Shown here: positions 8,593 through 16,235 of the stretch, in pieces
Position numbering within the stretch: position 1 is the stretch's first letter
Layout: each line of letters starts with the position of its first letter
NCBI GenBank assembly: GCA_000721375.1
Contig: JOGW01000002.1
Coordinates: forward strand, 1 to 64,000
Direction: 5' to 3'
DNA: 64,000 nt
DNA from: Streptomyces sp. NRRL B-3428
GTDB taxonomy: Bacteria; Actinomycetota; Actinomycetes; Streptomycetales; Streptomycetaceae
The notes under the pieces: model-generated
What the model was told of the DNA's origin: nothing
Seen by the model: the letters and a program-made list of their open reading frames with translations, nothing else
Database searches by the model: none
Translations under genes and position numbers: made by a program

Positions 8593-9237
8593 TCAGCCGT
8601 TGAGTCCGTGCCGTACGGCCCAGAGGGCAGCCTGTGTTCGATCGGAGAGATCGAGTTTCATCAGGATGTTCGACACATGGGTCTTGACGGTCTTCTCCGA
8701 GAGGACGAGCGCGCGTGCGATCTCCCGGTTGGAGCGTCCGTCGGCGATCAGGCCGAGCACCTCGCGTTCGCGCTCGGTGAGCGAACCTCCGCGTCCCTGC
8801 GTCCCGTTGCCCTCGTCCTGGGCGAGCAGGACTCCCGCGACCTCGGGCTGGAGCAGGACGTGGCCCGCGTGCACGGAGCGGATCGCGCCGGCCAGGGCGT
8901 CGGGGTCGACGTCCTTGTAGACGTAACCCGCGGCGCCCGCCTTGAGCGCGGGGACCACCGTGCGCTGCTCGGTGAAGCTGGTGACGATCAACACCCGGGC
9001 GGGGTTGGCCAGTTCGCGCAGCTTGCGCAGGGCCTCGACCCCGTCCATGCCGGGCATCTTGACGTCCATCAGGACGACGTCCGGCTTCAGCTCCTCGGCG
9101 CGCTCGACGCCTTCGGCGCCGTCCGAGGCCTCGCCGACGACCTCGATGTCCTCCTGGATCTCCAGGAAGGTGCGCAGTCCCCGGCGTACGACCTGATGGT
9201 CGTCGACCAACAGCACTCGGATCACCTTGTCAGCCAC
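8593..9237 (-). CDS. NarL/FixJ-family response regulator
   Basis: A 214-residue two-component regulator. The receiver domain (residues 5-125) has acidic-pocket D12-D13, phospho-acceptor D58 in VVLMDVKMPGMDG, and conserved Lys in GYVYKD. The LuxR-type helix-turn-helix (about 148-212) has LTEREREVLGLIADGRSNREIA and LSEKTVKTHVSNIL. It overlaps the 3' end of the kinase gene by 8 nt, so the pair is translationally coupled. Targets are unknown; nearby candidates are the chaplins and the divergent SDR-queA operon. Confidence 0.95.
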   Translation of the reverse strand: MADKVIRVLLVDDHQVVRRGLRTFLEIQEDIEVVGEASDGAEGVERAEELKPDVVLMDVKMPGMDGVEALRKLRELANPARVLIVTSFTEQRTVVPALKAGAAGYVYKDVDPDALAGAIRSVHAGHVLLQPEVAGVLLAQDEGNGTQGRGGSLTEREREVLGLIADGRSNREIARALVLSEKTVKTHVSNILMKLDLSDRTQAALWAVRHGLNG

Positions 9238-10375
9238 CAGGCACCTCCATCTCGATCGTGGTGCCCTTGCCGGGCGCCGATTCCACTGTCAGCCGGCCAC
9301 CGACGCCGCTCGCACGGTCCCGCATGGAGACCAGACCGAGATGGCGTCCGGCGCTCCGGGTCGCGCGCGGTTCGAAGCCCTGTCCGTCGTCGGTGATACG
9401 CAGCACCGCGCCCTGGCCGTGCTTCTCCAGGGCGACGTCGACCTGCTCGGCCTCCGCATGGCGCAGCGCATTGTGCAGCGCCTCCTGCGCGACGCGCAGC
9501 ATGGCCTCCTCCTGCGAGGCCGGCAGGGCGCGTACGCCCTCGCAGCGGAAGGTCACCCGAGGAGCGTGCGCACGGTCGAGCACCTTGACGTGGGTACGCA
9601 GCGTGGCGACCAGGCCGTCCTCGTCGAGCGCCGTGGGCCTGAGCTCGGTGACAGCGGTGCGCAGTTCGTCGGCCGCTTCGGCCGCGAGCACGGCGACCTG
9701 CTGCAGTTCGCCCTTGGCACGCACCGGATCGCGGTCGATGAGCTTGGCCGCCGCCTGTGCGGTCAGGCGGAGCGAGAAGAGCTTCTGGCTGACGGCGTCG
9801 TGCAGCTCATGGGCCAGGCGCGTGCGCTCCTCGGCGATGGTCAGCTCGCGGCTGCGCTCGTAGAGGCGGGCGTTGGTGAGGGCTATGGCGGCGTGCTGGG
9901 CGAGGATGCCGAGCAATTGCTCGTCGTCCTCGGTGAAGCCACAACTGCCGTCAGGCTTGGGGCAGTTCTTGTTCGCGAGGAACAGCGCGCCGATCGTCTC
10001 GTCGCCGTCGCGGATCGGCAGACCCAGGAAGTCGGACATGTCCGGGTGCGCGGAGGGCCAGCCGCCGAAGCGCGGGTCCTCGCGGACGTCCGCGAGCCGT
10101 TCGGGCCCGTCCTCGTGCAGCATCGCCGCGAGGATGCCGTGCTGGCGCGGCAGCGGGCCGATGGCCTTCCACTGCTCGTCGCTCACGCCGTCGACCACGA
10201 ACTGGGCGAAGCCGCCGTGGTCATCGGGCACCCCGAGCGCCGCGTACTCGGCGTCGAGCAGTTCACGGGCCGAGGCCACGATCGTCTTCAGGACGTCGCG
10301 TACTTCAAGGTGCCTGCTCATCGCCAGGAGCGCGCTGCTCACGGCGGACAGGCCTGATCGGGGGCCGTCGGTCAT
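9230..10375 (-). CDS. GAF-domain sensor histidine kinase (HisKA_3/NarX-type)
   Basis: A 381-residue cytosolic sensor kinase without membrane segments. A GAF domain covers residues about 20-170, a HisKA_3 dimerisation domain carries the phospho-His H192 in AHELHDAVSQ, and a HATPase domain includes ALRHAEAEQV, DDGQGF and LGLVSMRDRA. The architecture resembles DevS-type kinases, but heme ligands cannot be claimed from sequence. The ATG at 10375 (MTDGPRSG) or the in-frame GTG at 10381 may start the protein; TACGGT just upstream suggests a leaderless message. It is cognate to the overlapping NarL regulator. Confidence 0.93.
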   Translation of the reverse strand: MTDGPRSGLSAVSSALLAMSRHLEVRDVLKTIVASARELLDAEYAALGVPDDHGGFAQFVVDGVSDEQWKAIGPLPRQHGILAAMLHEDGPERLADVREDPRFGGWPSAHPDMSDFLGLPIRDGDETIGALFLANKNCPKPDGSCGFTEDDEQLLGILAQHAAIALTNARLYERSRELTIAEERTRLAHELHDAVSQKLFSLRLTAQAAAKLIDRDPVRAKGELQQVAVLAAEAADELRTAVTELRPTALDEDGLVATLRTHVKVLDRAHAPRVTFRCEGVRALPASQEEAMLRVAQEALHNALRHAEAEQVDVALEKHGQGAVLRITDDGQGFEPRATRSAGRHLGLVSMRDRASGVGGRLTVESAPGKGTTIEMEVPGG

Positions 10376-10546
10376 GGACACACCGTACCGGCGGCTTCTC
10401 CGACCCCGTATCGGGCCTTGGACCGCCCCTTCCTAGGACCCCGGGCGTAGTCCGAAGGACCTTTCCGAGCGGGTCTCGCGCATGAGGTGGCGAGGGGGTC
10501 CGGGTTCCTACGTTGAAGGCAGCGACATACAGAGGGGACGGTCATC

Positions 10547-11245
10547 ATGCCGGTTGCGATCATCACGGGGGCTTCGAAGGGGTTCGGTCACGCGCTGGCC
10601 ACCGCGCTCGCCGCCCGCGGTTGGGATCTGGTCATCGACGCGCGGTCCGCGGACGCGCTGGGGAAGGCCGCCGAGGAGCTCGGTGCGTACGGCACACAGG
10701 TGGTGGCGCTGCCCGGGTCGGTCACCGACGCGTGGCACCGCTCGGCGCTGGTCGCCGCGGCGCGTGAGCTCGGCGGGCTCGATCTGCTGGTGAACAACGC
10801 GAGCGTGCTCGGCGCCGAACCGCTCGTACGACTTGAGAAGCACGGCCTGGACGGGCTGCGCGAGGCGCTCGAGACCAATGTGGTGGCACCGCTCGGACTG
10901 GTTCAGGAGGCGCTCGAGCTGCTGCGGGAGTCCACGGCGGGAACGGTCATCGCGCTGAGTTCGGACGCGGCGGCCGAGGCGTACGAGACCTGGGGCGGTT
11001 ACGGGGCGTCGAAGGCGGCGCTCGACCATCTCTGCGCGGTGCTCGCGGTCGAGGAGCCGGGGCTGCGGGTGTGGGCGGTGGACCCGGGTGACATGCGGAC
11101 CGATCTCTACCAGGCCGCCGTACCGCTCGACGACGACTCCGGGCGGCCCGAGCCCGACACGGTCGTCCCCGCATTCCTACGGCTGCTCGACGAGCGGCCG
11201 GCCAGCGGGCGGTACTCGGCGCCCGCGCTCCTGGAGACGCGATGA
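10547..11245 (+). CDS. SDR-family oxidoreductase
   Basis: A 232-residue short-chain dehydrogenase. It has the cofactor motif TGASKGFG near residues 7-14, the NNA structural motif (LLVNNAS), catalytic Ser in IALSSDAA, and YGASKAAL with catalytic Tyr and Lys. The substrate is unknown. The stop overlaps the queA-like start by 4 nt (ATGA at 11242), so the two are translationally coupled. It is divergent from the kinase-regulator pair across 165 nt. Confidence 0.9.
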   Translation: MPVAIITGASKGFGHALATALAARGWDLVIDARSADALGKAAEELGAYGTQVVALPGSVTDAWHRSALVAAARELGGLDLLVNNASVLGAEPLVRLEKHGLDGLREALETNVVAPLGLVQEALELLRESTAGTVIALSSDAAAEAYETWGGYGASKAALDHLCAVLAVEEPGLRVWAVDPGDMRTDLYQAAVPLDDDSGRPEPDTVVPAFLRLLDERPASGRYSAPALLETR

Positions 11246-12339
11246 ACGTACTGGAGGCACTGAGCGTCCCCGAGGAGCTCCTGGCGGCCGAGCCCACGGA
11301 GGAGCGCGGCCCGGGACGCGGCAGAGATTCGGTGCGGCTGCTCGTCTCGCGCGGCACGGCGGTCTCGCACCATGACTTCCGTGCGCTGCCCGCGCTGCTG
11401 CGGGCCGGCGATCTCCTCATCGTCAATACGTCACCGACCCTGGCCGCCGCCGTCGACGGCCGGATCGGCAGCTCCCGGGTGGTGGTGCACTTCTCCACGC
11501 TCGGCTCGGACGGACGCTGGGCGGTGGAGCTGCGCGACCCCGACGGGAAGGGCAGCACACGGGCGCGCGCGGGTGGCCCCACCGCGGTGGCGCTGGCGGG
11601 CGGGGCCTCGCTCGTTCTGGAGGAGCCGCTGGATCCCGCCGGGCGGCGGCTGTGGTGGGCGCGGGTGTCATCGGCTGGAGCGCCGGCGGATGTGCCGGGA
11701 CTCCTTGACCGGTACGGACGGCCCATCCGCTACACCTATACGAAGAAGGACCAACCGCTGTCCGCGTATCAGACGGTCTTCGCGCTGCCGCAGCCCGGCG
11801 GGCTCGGCTCGGCGGAGATGCCGAGCGCGGGACGGCCGTTCACGGCGCCCTTGGTGGCGGAGCTGGTGAGCCGGGGCGTGCAGTTCGCTCCCATCACCTT
11901 GCATACGGGGGTCGCCTCGGCCGAGGCCCATGAACTGCCGTATCCCGAGCGCTTCGAGGTGCCTGCCGCCTCGGCGCGGCTGATCAACGCGGCGAAGGCC
12001 GGCGGCGGCCGGATCGTCGCGGTGGGCACCACGGGAGTGCGTGCCGTGGAGTCGGCGACGGGGCCGGACGGGATCGTACGGCCGGCGGCGGGCTGGACGG
12101 ATCTGGTGGTGACGCCGGAGCGCGGTGTACGGGTGGTCGACGGTCTGATCACCGGGCTGCACGAGCCCGAGGCCTCGCATCTGCTGATGCTCGAGGCCAT
12201 CGCGGGAAGGCCCGCTTTGGAGCGTGCTTATGCGCAGGCAGTACGCGGGCTCTATCTCTGGCATGAGTTCGGGGACAGCCACCTCATCCTTCGGGATGAG
12301 AGCGGTGACGCAATGAATTGCTCCGGCAACGATTGGTGA
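11242..12339 (+). CDS. S-adenosylmethionine:tRNA ribosyltransferase-isomerase (QueA-like)
   Basis: A 365-residue QueA-family protein. Family blocks are present: LLIVNTSPTLAAAVDGR near residue 60, AGRPFTAPLVAELVSRGVQFAPITLHTG, RLINAAKAGGGRIVAVGTTGVRAVES and ITGLHEPEASHLLMLEA. QueA transfers the ribosyl group of SAM to 7-aminomethyl-deazaguanine in tRNA during queuosine synthesis. No other queuosine gene is in the window, and here it is coupled to an SDR gene, so the substrate could differ from the textbook one. It is slightly longer than typical QueA (about 340-350). Confidence 0.88.
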   Translation: MNVLEALSVPEELLAAEPTEERGPGRGRDSVRLLVSRGTAVSHHDFRALPALLRAGDLLIVNTSPTLAAAVDGRIGSSRVVVHFSTLGSDGRWAVELRDPDGKGSTRARAGGPTAVALAGGASLVLEEPLDPAGRRLWWARVSSAGAPADVPGLLDRYGRPIRYTYTKKDQPLSAYQTVFALPQPGGLGSAEMPSAGRPFTAPLVAELVSRGVQFAPITLHTGVASAEAHELPYPERFEVPAASARLINAAKAGGGRIVAVGTTGVRAVESATGPDGIVRPAAGWTDLVVTPERGVRVVDGLITGLHEPEASHLLMLEAIAGRPALERAYAQAVRGLYLWHEFGDSHLILRDESGDAMNCSGNDW

Positions 12340-12495
12340 GACTGTTACACGTCCGATGTGAGCCCGCGCATAGGACCTACATCACTTACGAGGTCCCCTA
12401 GTAGACCCCTAGGGGGCCTCTGTACGGCCTAAACGCCCCTTTAAGGACCTTGGTCCCGGCACCTGATCCACTAAGCGCCTTCGTACGTCACACCT

Positions 12496-12525
12496 TTGCC
12501 ACACAATTTTGCGGCCGCTAAGAAT
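12496..12525 (+). promoter_or_regulatory. Predicted promoter of the transglycosylase gene
   Basis: TTGCCA (12496-12501), a 17-nt spacer, then TAAGAAT (12519-12525) is a good vegetative-type promoter. Predicted transcription start is about 12531-12533, exactly at the first nucleotide of the structured leader below. Upstream, 12340-12495 holds only a weak 7-bp hairpin (CCCCTAG 12395-12401 with CTAGGGG 12409-12415) after the queA-like stop. Confidence 0.65.
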
Positions 12526-12532
12526 GGCTCCC

Positions 12533-12608
12533 GTCGCTCGGCGCGGTGGCTCAACAGCCACAGCGCGGGAAAAGCCGGAATCGCTTCCGGTACGGAAAGG
12601 CGAGCGAC
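12533..12608 (+). ncRNA. Candidate structured 5' leader (three-way junction RNA)
   Basis: Three helices can be drawn by eye. P1 pairs GTCGCTCG (12533-12540) with CGAGCGAC (12601-12608), 8 bp perfect. P2 pairs GCGC-G-GTGGCT (12541-12551) with AGCCAC-A-GCGC (12556-12566) around CAAC. P3 pairs CCGGAA (12575-12580) with TTCCGG (12585-12590). The joining segments are purine-rich: GGGAAAAG (12567-12574) and TACGGAAAGG (12591-12600). P1 starts at the predicted transcription start, and the ribosome site (AGAGG, 12621-12625) lies just past it. Length and motifs do not fit the c-di-AMP (ydaO) riboswitch seen before other Streptomyces cell-wall hydrolase genes. Confidence 0.5.
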
Positions 12609-12635
12609 CCCGCTATTCGAAGAGGTCCAATCGCC

Positions 12636-13343
12636 ATGCCCAAGCACCGCATCACCGGCCAGGCCGCCGCACTGACCAAGAGCCACAAGCTCTCGATCGC
12701 CGGTGTCGCCGCCCTCGGCGCCGCTGCTCTCGCGGTCTCGATCGTGCCGGGCAACGCCGCCGAGACCTCCCAGGCCGCCACCGAGATATCCGCCTCGCCC
12801 GTGGCCTTCGCCGTGAACACGGACGTCCAGGCCACCGTCGCCAAGCAGCAGGTGGCCGTCGCCAAGCACGCCGACGCCGCCGAGAAGCAGGCGAAGGCCG
12901 AGGCGGACGCGAAGGCCGAGGCCGACGCCAAGGCAGCCAAGGCCGAGGCCGACGCCAAGGCGAAGAAGGAGCGCGAGGACAAGGAAGCCGCGAGCCGGGC
13001 CGCCGCCCGCAAGCCGGTCTACGCCAACAACCTCGACGGCTGGATCCGCAACGCCCTCGACATCATGGCGAAGGAGGGCATCCCCGGCACGTACAACGGC
13101 ATCTACAAGAACGTGATGCGTGAGTCGTCCGGCAACCCCAACGCCATCAACAACTGGGACATCAACGCCCAGAACGGTGTGCCGTCCATCGGTCTGCTGC
13201 AGATCATCAAGCCGACCTTCGACGCGTACCACGTCGACGGAACCGAGCACAACCAGTACAACCCGGTCGCCAACATCGTCGCCGCGTCCAACTACGCGGC
13301 CGACCGCTACGGCTCGATCGACAACGTGAACAGCGCGTACTGA
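12636..13343 (+). CDS. Secreted lytic transglycosylase (SLT domain)
   Basis: A 235-residue exported peptidoglycan hydrolase. A Sec signal peptide covers roughly residues 1-43 (hydrophobic core LSIAGVAALGAAALAVSIVP). Residues about 70-125 form a charged Ala/Lys/Glu-rich helical linker built from repeats such as KAEADAKAEADAKA. The C-terminal SLT/lysozyme-like domain contains catalytic Glu in VMRESSGNPNAIN, then GVPSIGLLQIIKPTF and NPVANIVAASNYAADRYGS. It should cleave glycan strands during growth or germination. The ATG at 12636 is chosen because the signal peptide starts there; AGAGG lies 10 nt upstream. A structured leader may control it. Confidence 0.9.
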   Translation: MPKHRITGQAAALTKSHKLSIAGVAALGAAALAVSIVPGNAAETSQAATEISASPVAFAVNTDVQATVAKQQVAVAKHADAAEKQAKAEADAKAEADAKAAKAEADAKAKKEREDKEAASRAAARKPVYANNLDGWIRNALDIMAKEGIPGTYNGIYKNVMRESSGNPNAINNWDINAQNGVPSIGLLQIIKPTFDAYHVDGTEHNQYNPVANIVAASNYAADRYGSIDNVNSAY

Positions 13344-13360
13344 TCACGATCGTGAGCAAC

Positions 13361-13400
13361 GCCGAAGGGCGGCACCCCACACGGGGTGCCGCCCTTCGGC
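13361..13400. terminator. 18-bp perfect bidirectional terminator
   Basis: GCCGAAGGGCGGCACCCC (13361-13378) pairs perfectly with 13383-13400 around an ACAC tetraloop, between the convergent transglycosylase and FHA-ABC genes. Confidence 0.88.
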
Positions 13401-13416
13401 GTCGTACGGGACCTGA

Positions 13417-15975
13417 TTACTTCCGCATGACCTCGGGCTCGTGCCGGCGCAGCAGCCGCGCGACGACGAAGGCGAGCACCACGCCGATCGCGATCAGGAC
13501 GCCCATGTCGAGGGCCCAGGTGGCGGCCTCGGGCTCCCACAGCGGGTCCTTCGAGGTCGGGTCGTCCTGGTTCGGGAACAGCTTGTTCAGGTCGACCGTG
13601 GTGCCCGATGCGGCCACCGCCCAGCGGGCCGGCATCAGGAACGAGAACTGGTTGATGCCGATCTGCCCGTTGAGCACGAAGAGGCAGCCCGTGAAGACGA
13701 CCTGGATGATCGCGAACATCACCAGGAGGGGCATGGTCTTCTCGGCGGTCTTCACCAGCGAGGAGATGACCAGGCCGAACATCATGCAGGTGAAGCCGAG
13801 CGCCATGATCGGCAGTGTCAGCTCGATCTTGACGGAGGAACCGAGGATCAGCCCCTCGTCCGGCACCTCGCGGACGCCGAAGCCGATGGCGCCCATGATG
13901 GCGCCCTGCAGCACGGTGATCACGCCGAGGACGATCACCTTCGACATCAGATACGCCGAGCGGGACAGGCCGGTGGCCCGTTCTCGCTCGTAGATGACGC
14001 GTTCCTTGATCAGCTCACGTACGGAGTTGGCGGCGCCGGAGAAGCAGGCGCCGACCGCGAGGATGAGCAGGATCGTGGGCGCGTTGGTGTTCGTACCGCT
14101 CTTGGGATCCGCGGTGAGACCGAAGTCCGAGCTGATCAGCGTCGAGACGACGCCGAGCACCGCGGGCAGGATCACCATCAGGGCCAGGAAGCCCTTGTCC
14201 GAGACGATCACCGCCACATAGCGGCGGACCAGCGTGATCAGCTGCGCGACCCAGCCCTGCGGCTTGGGCGGGCGCATCTGCTGCGGCGGCGGCATGTGCA
14301 CCGACTGCGCGGCGACGGCGTCGATGTCGGCCGCGTACATCTGGTAGTGCTGCGAGCCCTTCCAGCGGCCCGCCCAGTCGTAGTCGCGGTAGTTCTCGAA
14401 CGCGGAGAACACATCGGCCCACGTGCTGTAGCCGAAGAAGTTGAGCGCTTCCTCCGGCGGGCCGAAGTAGGCCACCGAGCCACCGGGCGCCATCACGAGG
14501 AGCTTGTCGCATATGGCCAGCTCGGCGACGGAGTGCGTGACGACCAGGACGGTGCGGCCGTCGTCCGCGAGACCGCGGAGCAGCTGCATGACGTCGCGGT
14601 CCATGCCCGGGTCGAGACCGGACGTGGGCTCGTCAAGGAATATCAGCGACGGCTTGGTGAGCAGCTCCAGGGCCACGGACACACGCTTGCGCTGACCACC
14701 CGAGAGCGAGGTGATCTTCTTGTCCTTGTGGATGTCGAGCTTGAGCTCGCGCAGCACCTCGTCGATGCGCTCGGCGCGCTCCTGGTTGCTGGTGTCCGCC
14801 GGGAAGCGCAGCTTGGCGGCGTACTTGAGCGCCGTACGGACGGTCAGCTCCTTGTGCAGGATGTCGTCCTGCGGGACCAGACCGATGCGCTGACGCAGCT
14901 CGGCGAACTGCTTGTACAGGTTTCGGTTGTCGTAGAGGACGTCACCCTGGTTGGCGGGGCGGTAGCCCGTGAGCGCCTTCAGGAGCGTGGACTTGCCGGA
15001 ACCCGACGGGCCGATGACCGCGACGAGGGACTTCTCGGGAACGCCGAACGAGACGTCCTTGAGGATCTGCTTGCCGCCGTCGACGGTGACCGTCAGATGG
15101 CGGGCCGAGAAGGAGACCTCACCGGTGTCGACGAACTCCTCGAGCTGTCCGCCCACGACGCGGAAGGTCGAGTGGCCGACGCCGACGATGTCGTTGGGGC
15201 CGAGCAGGGCCGAGCCGCCCTTGGCGACCGGCATACCGTTGACGTACGTGCCGTTGTGCGAGCCGAGGTCGCGGATCTCCATCCGGCCGTCGGGTGTCGC
15301 GTGGAACTCGGCGTGGTGGCGCGAGACCTGGAGGTCGGAGACGACCAGTTCGTTCTCGAGCGCACGGCCGATGCGCATCACGCGGCCGAGTGCCAGCTGG
15401 TGGAACGTGGTGGGGCTGCGGTCGCCGTAGACCGGCGGCGCCCCCGCGGAGCCGCCCTGCTGCGGAAGCTGCGGCGAGGGCTGCTGCTGCCAGCCCTGCT
15501 GCTGCGGTACACCCTGCTGCGGCTGCTGGGACCAGCCGGGCGCGCCCTGCTGGGGTGCGGCCTGCGGCTGGCGGTGCGCCTGCTGCTGGGCGTGCTGCGG
15601 CTTGGCCTGGGCCTGATGGCCCTGCTGCGCCTGCTGCGGGGCGACCGCCGCGGCAGCCCCCGCTCCGGCGCCGGCCCCCGTGAGGTTCAGACGCGGGCCG
15701 TCCGTGGCGTTGCCGAGATGCACCGCCGAGCCCGGGCCGATCTCCATCTGATGGATCCGCTGGCCCTGTACGAACGTTCCGTTCGTCGAGCCGTGGTCCT
15801 CGATGACCCAACTACGGCCACCCCAGCTGATGGTGGCGTGACGCCAGGAAACCCGCGCGTCGTCGATCGCCACATCACCGCCCGGGTCGCGTCCGAGCGT
15901 GTATGACCTGGACGGATCGAGCGTCCAGGTCCGTCCGTTCAATTCCAGTGAGAGTTCCGGCACTCCATGCCCCAC
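13417..15975 (-). CDS. Double-FHA ABC transporter (ATPase-permease fusion)
   Basis: An 852-residue fusion. FHA1 (about 10-85) has YTLGRD, WRHA and HGSTNGTF. A Gln/Ala/Pro-rich linker spans about 105-190. FHA2 (about 200-275) has MRIGRALENELVV, SRHHAEF and GSHNGTYVN. The ABC domain (about 285-510) has Walker A GPSGSGKST, signature LSGGQRKRVS and Walker B LIFLDEPTSGLD. An ABC-2 permease with about six membrane segments ends the protein. The layout matches mycobacterial Rv1747, where FHA domains bind phosphothreonines made by Ser/Thr kinases; no kinase is adjacent here. GTG 15975 is used; GTG 15963 is an alternative. Confidence 0.93.
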   Translation of the reverse strand: MGHGVPELSLELNGRTWTLDPSRSYTLGRDPGGDVAIDDARVSWRHATISWGGRSWVIEDHGSTNGTFVQGQRIHQMEIGPGSAVHLGNATDGPRLNLTGAGAGAGAAAAVAPQQAQQGHQAQAKPQHAQQQAHRQPQAAPQQGAPGWSQQPQQGVPQQQGWQQQPSPQLPQQGGSAGAPPVYGDRSPTTFHQLALGRVMRIGRALENELVVSDLQVSRHHAEFHATPDGRMEIRDLGSHNGTYVNGMPVAKGGSALLGPNDIVGVGHSTFRVVGGQLEEFVDTGEVSFSARHLTVTVDGGKQILKDVSFGVPEKSLVAVIGPSGSGKSTLLKALTGYRPANQGDVLYDNRNLYKQFAELRQRIGLVPQDDILHKELTVRTALKYAAKLRFPADTSNQERAERIDEVLRELKLDIHKDKKITSLSGGQRKRVSVALELLTKPSLIFLDEPTSGLDPGMDRDVMQLLRGLADDGRTVLVVTHSVAELAICDKLLVMAPGGSVAYFGPPEEALNFFGYSTWADVFSAFENYRDYDWAGRWKGSQHYQMYAADIDAVAAQSVHMPPPQQMRPPKPQGWVAQLITLVRRYVAVIVSDKGFLALMVILPAVLGVVSTLISSDFGLTADPKSGTNTNAPTILLILAVGACFSGAANSVRELIKERVIYERERATGLSRSAYLMSKVIVLGVITVLQGAIMGAIGFGVREVPDEGLILGSSVKIELTLPIMALGFTCMMFGLVISSLVKTAEKTMPLLVMFAIIQVVFTGCLFVLNGQIGINQFSFLMPARWAVAASGTTVDLNKLFPNQDDPTSKDPLWEPEAATWALDMGVLIAIGVVLAFVVARLLRRHEPEVMRK

Positions 15976-16235
15976 TACGTTGTCCCCCGAGTTGCCCCCG
16001 TCATGGGGAGTCTAGGGATGTCGAACATCGGGGGGAACTATTTCAGGCTCAGCCCCCTGTCCGAAAGTCGGGCCTTGCGAAGAGTGCGTAGGCGCCTTGG
16101 TGTGCGCCCCGTTGACGGTCTGGAAACCGCCCCGGAGAGTGGTAATCACCCATCAGTGCACGCGGATCATGCGCAACTCTGAATAAACAGGACAAAGTTG
16201 ATCGAGATGGGGATCTACGGATCGGGGGACGGTCG

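Noticed and set aside
10450..10460. DevR/DosR-type box (GTCC-GAA-GGAC) before the SDR gene
   Set aside because: Only four-base arms and no match to the longer DosR consensus; too weak to list.
12533..12608. c-di-AMP (ydaO) riboswitch call for the transglycosylase leader
   Set aside because: The leader is too short and lacks the conserved GGGGTGAATC-like and GGAACCGGGG-like blocks I would expect; kept as an unclassified junction.
13441..15906. 821-codon plus-strand frame
   Set aside because: Antisense to the clearly coding FHA-ABC gene, with the Arg/Asp/His-rich composition typical of GC-rich shadows.
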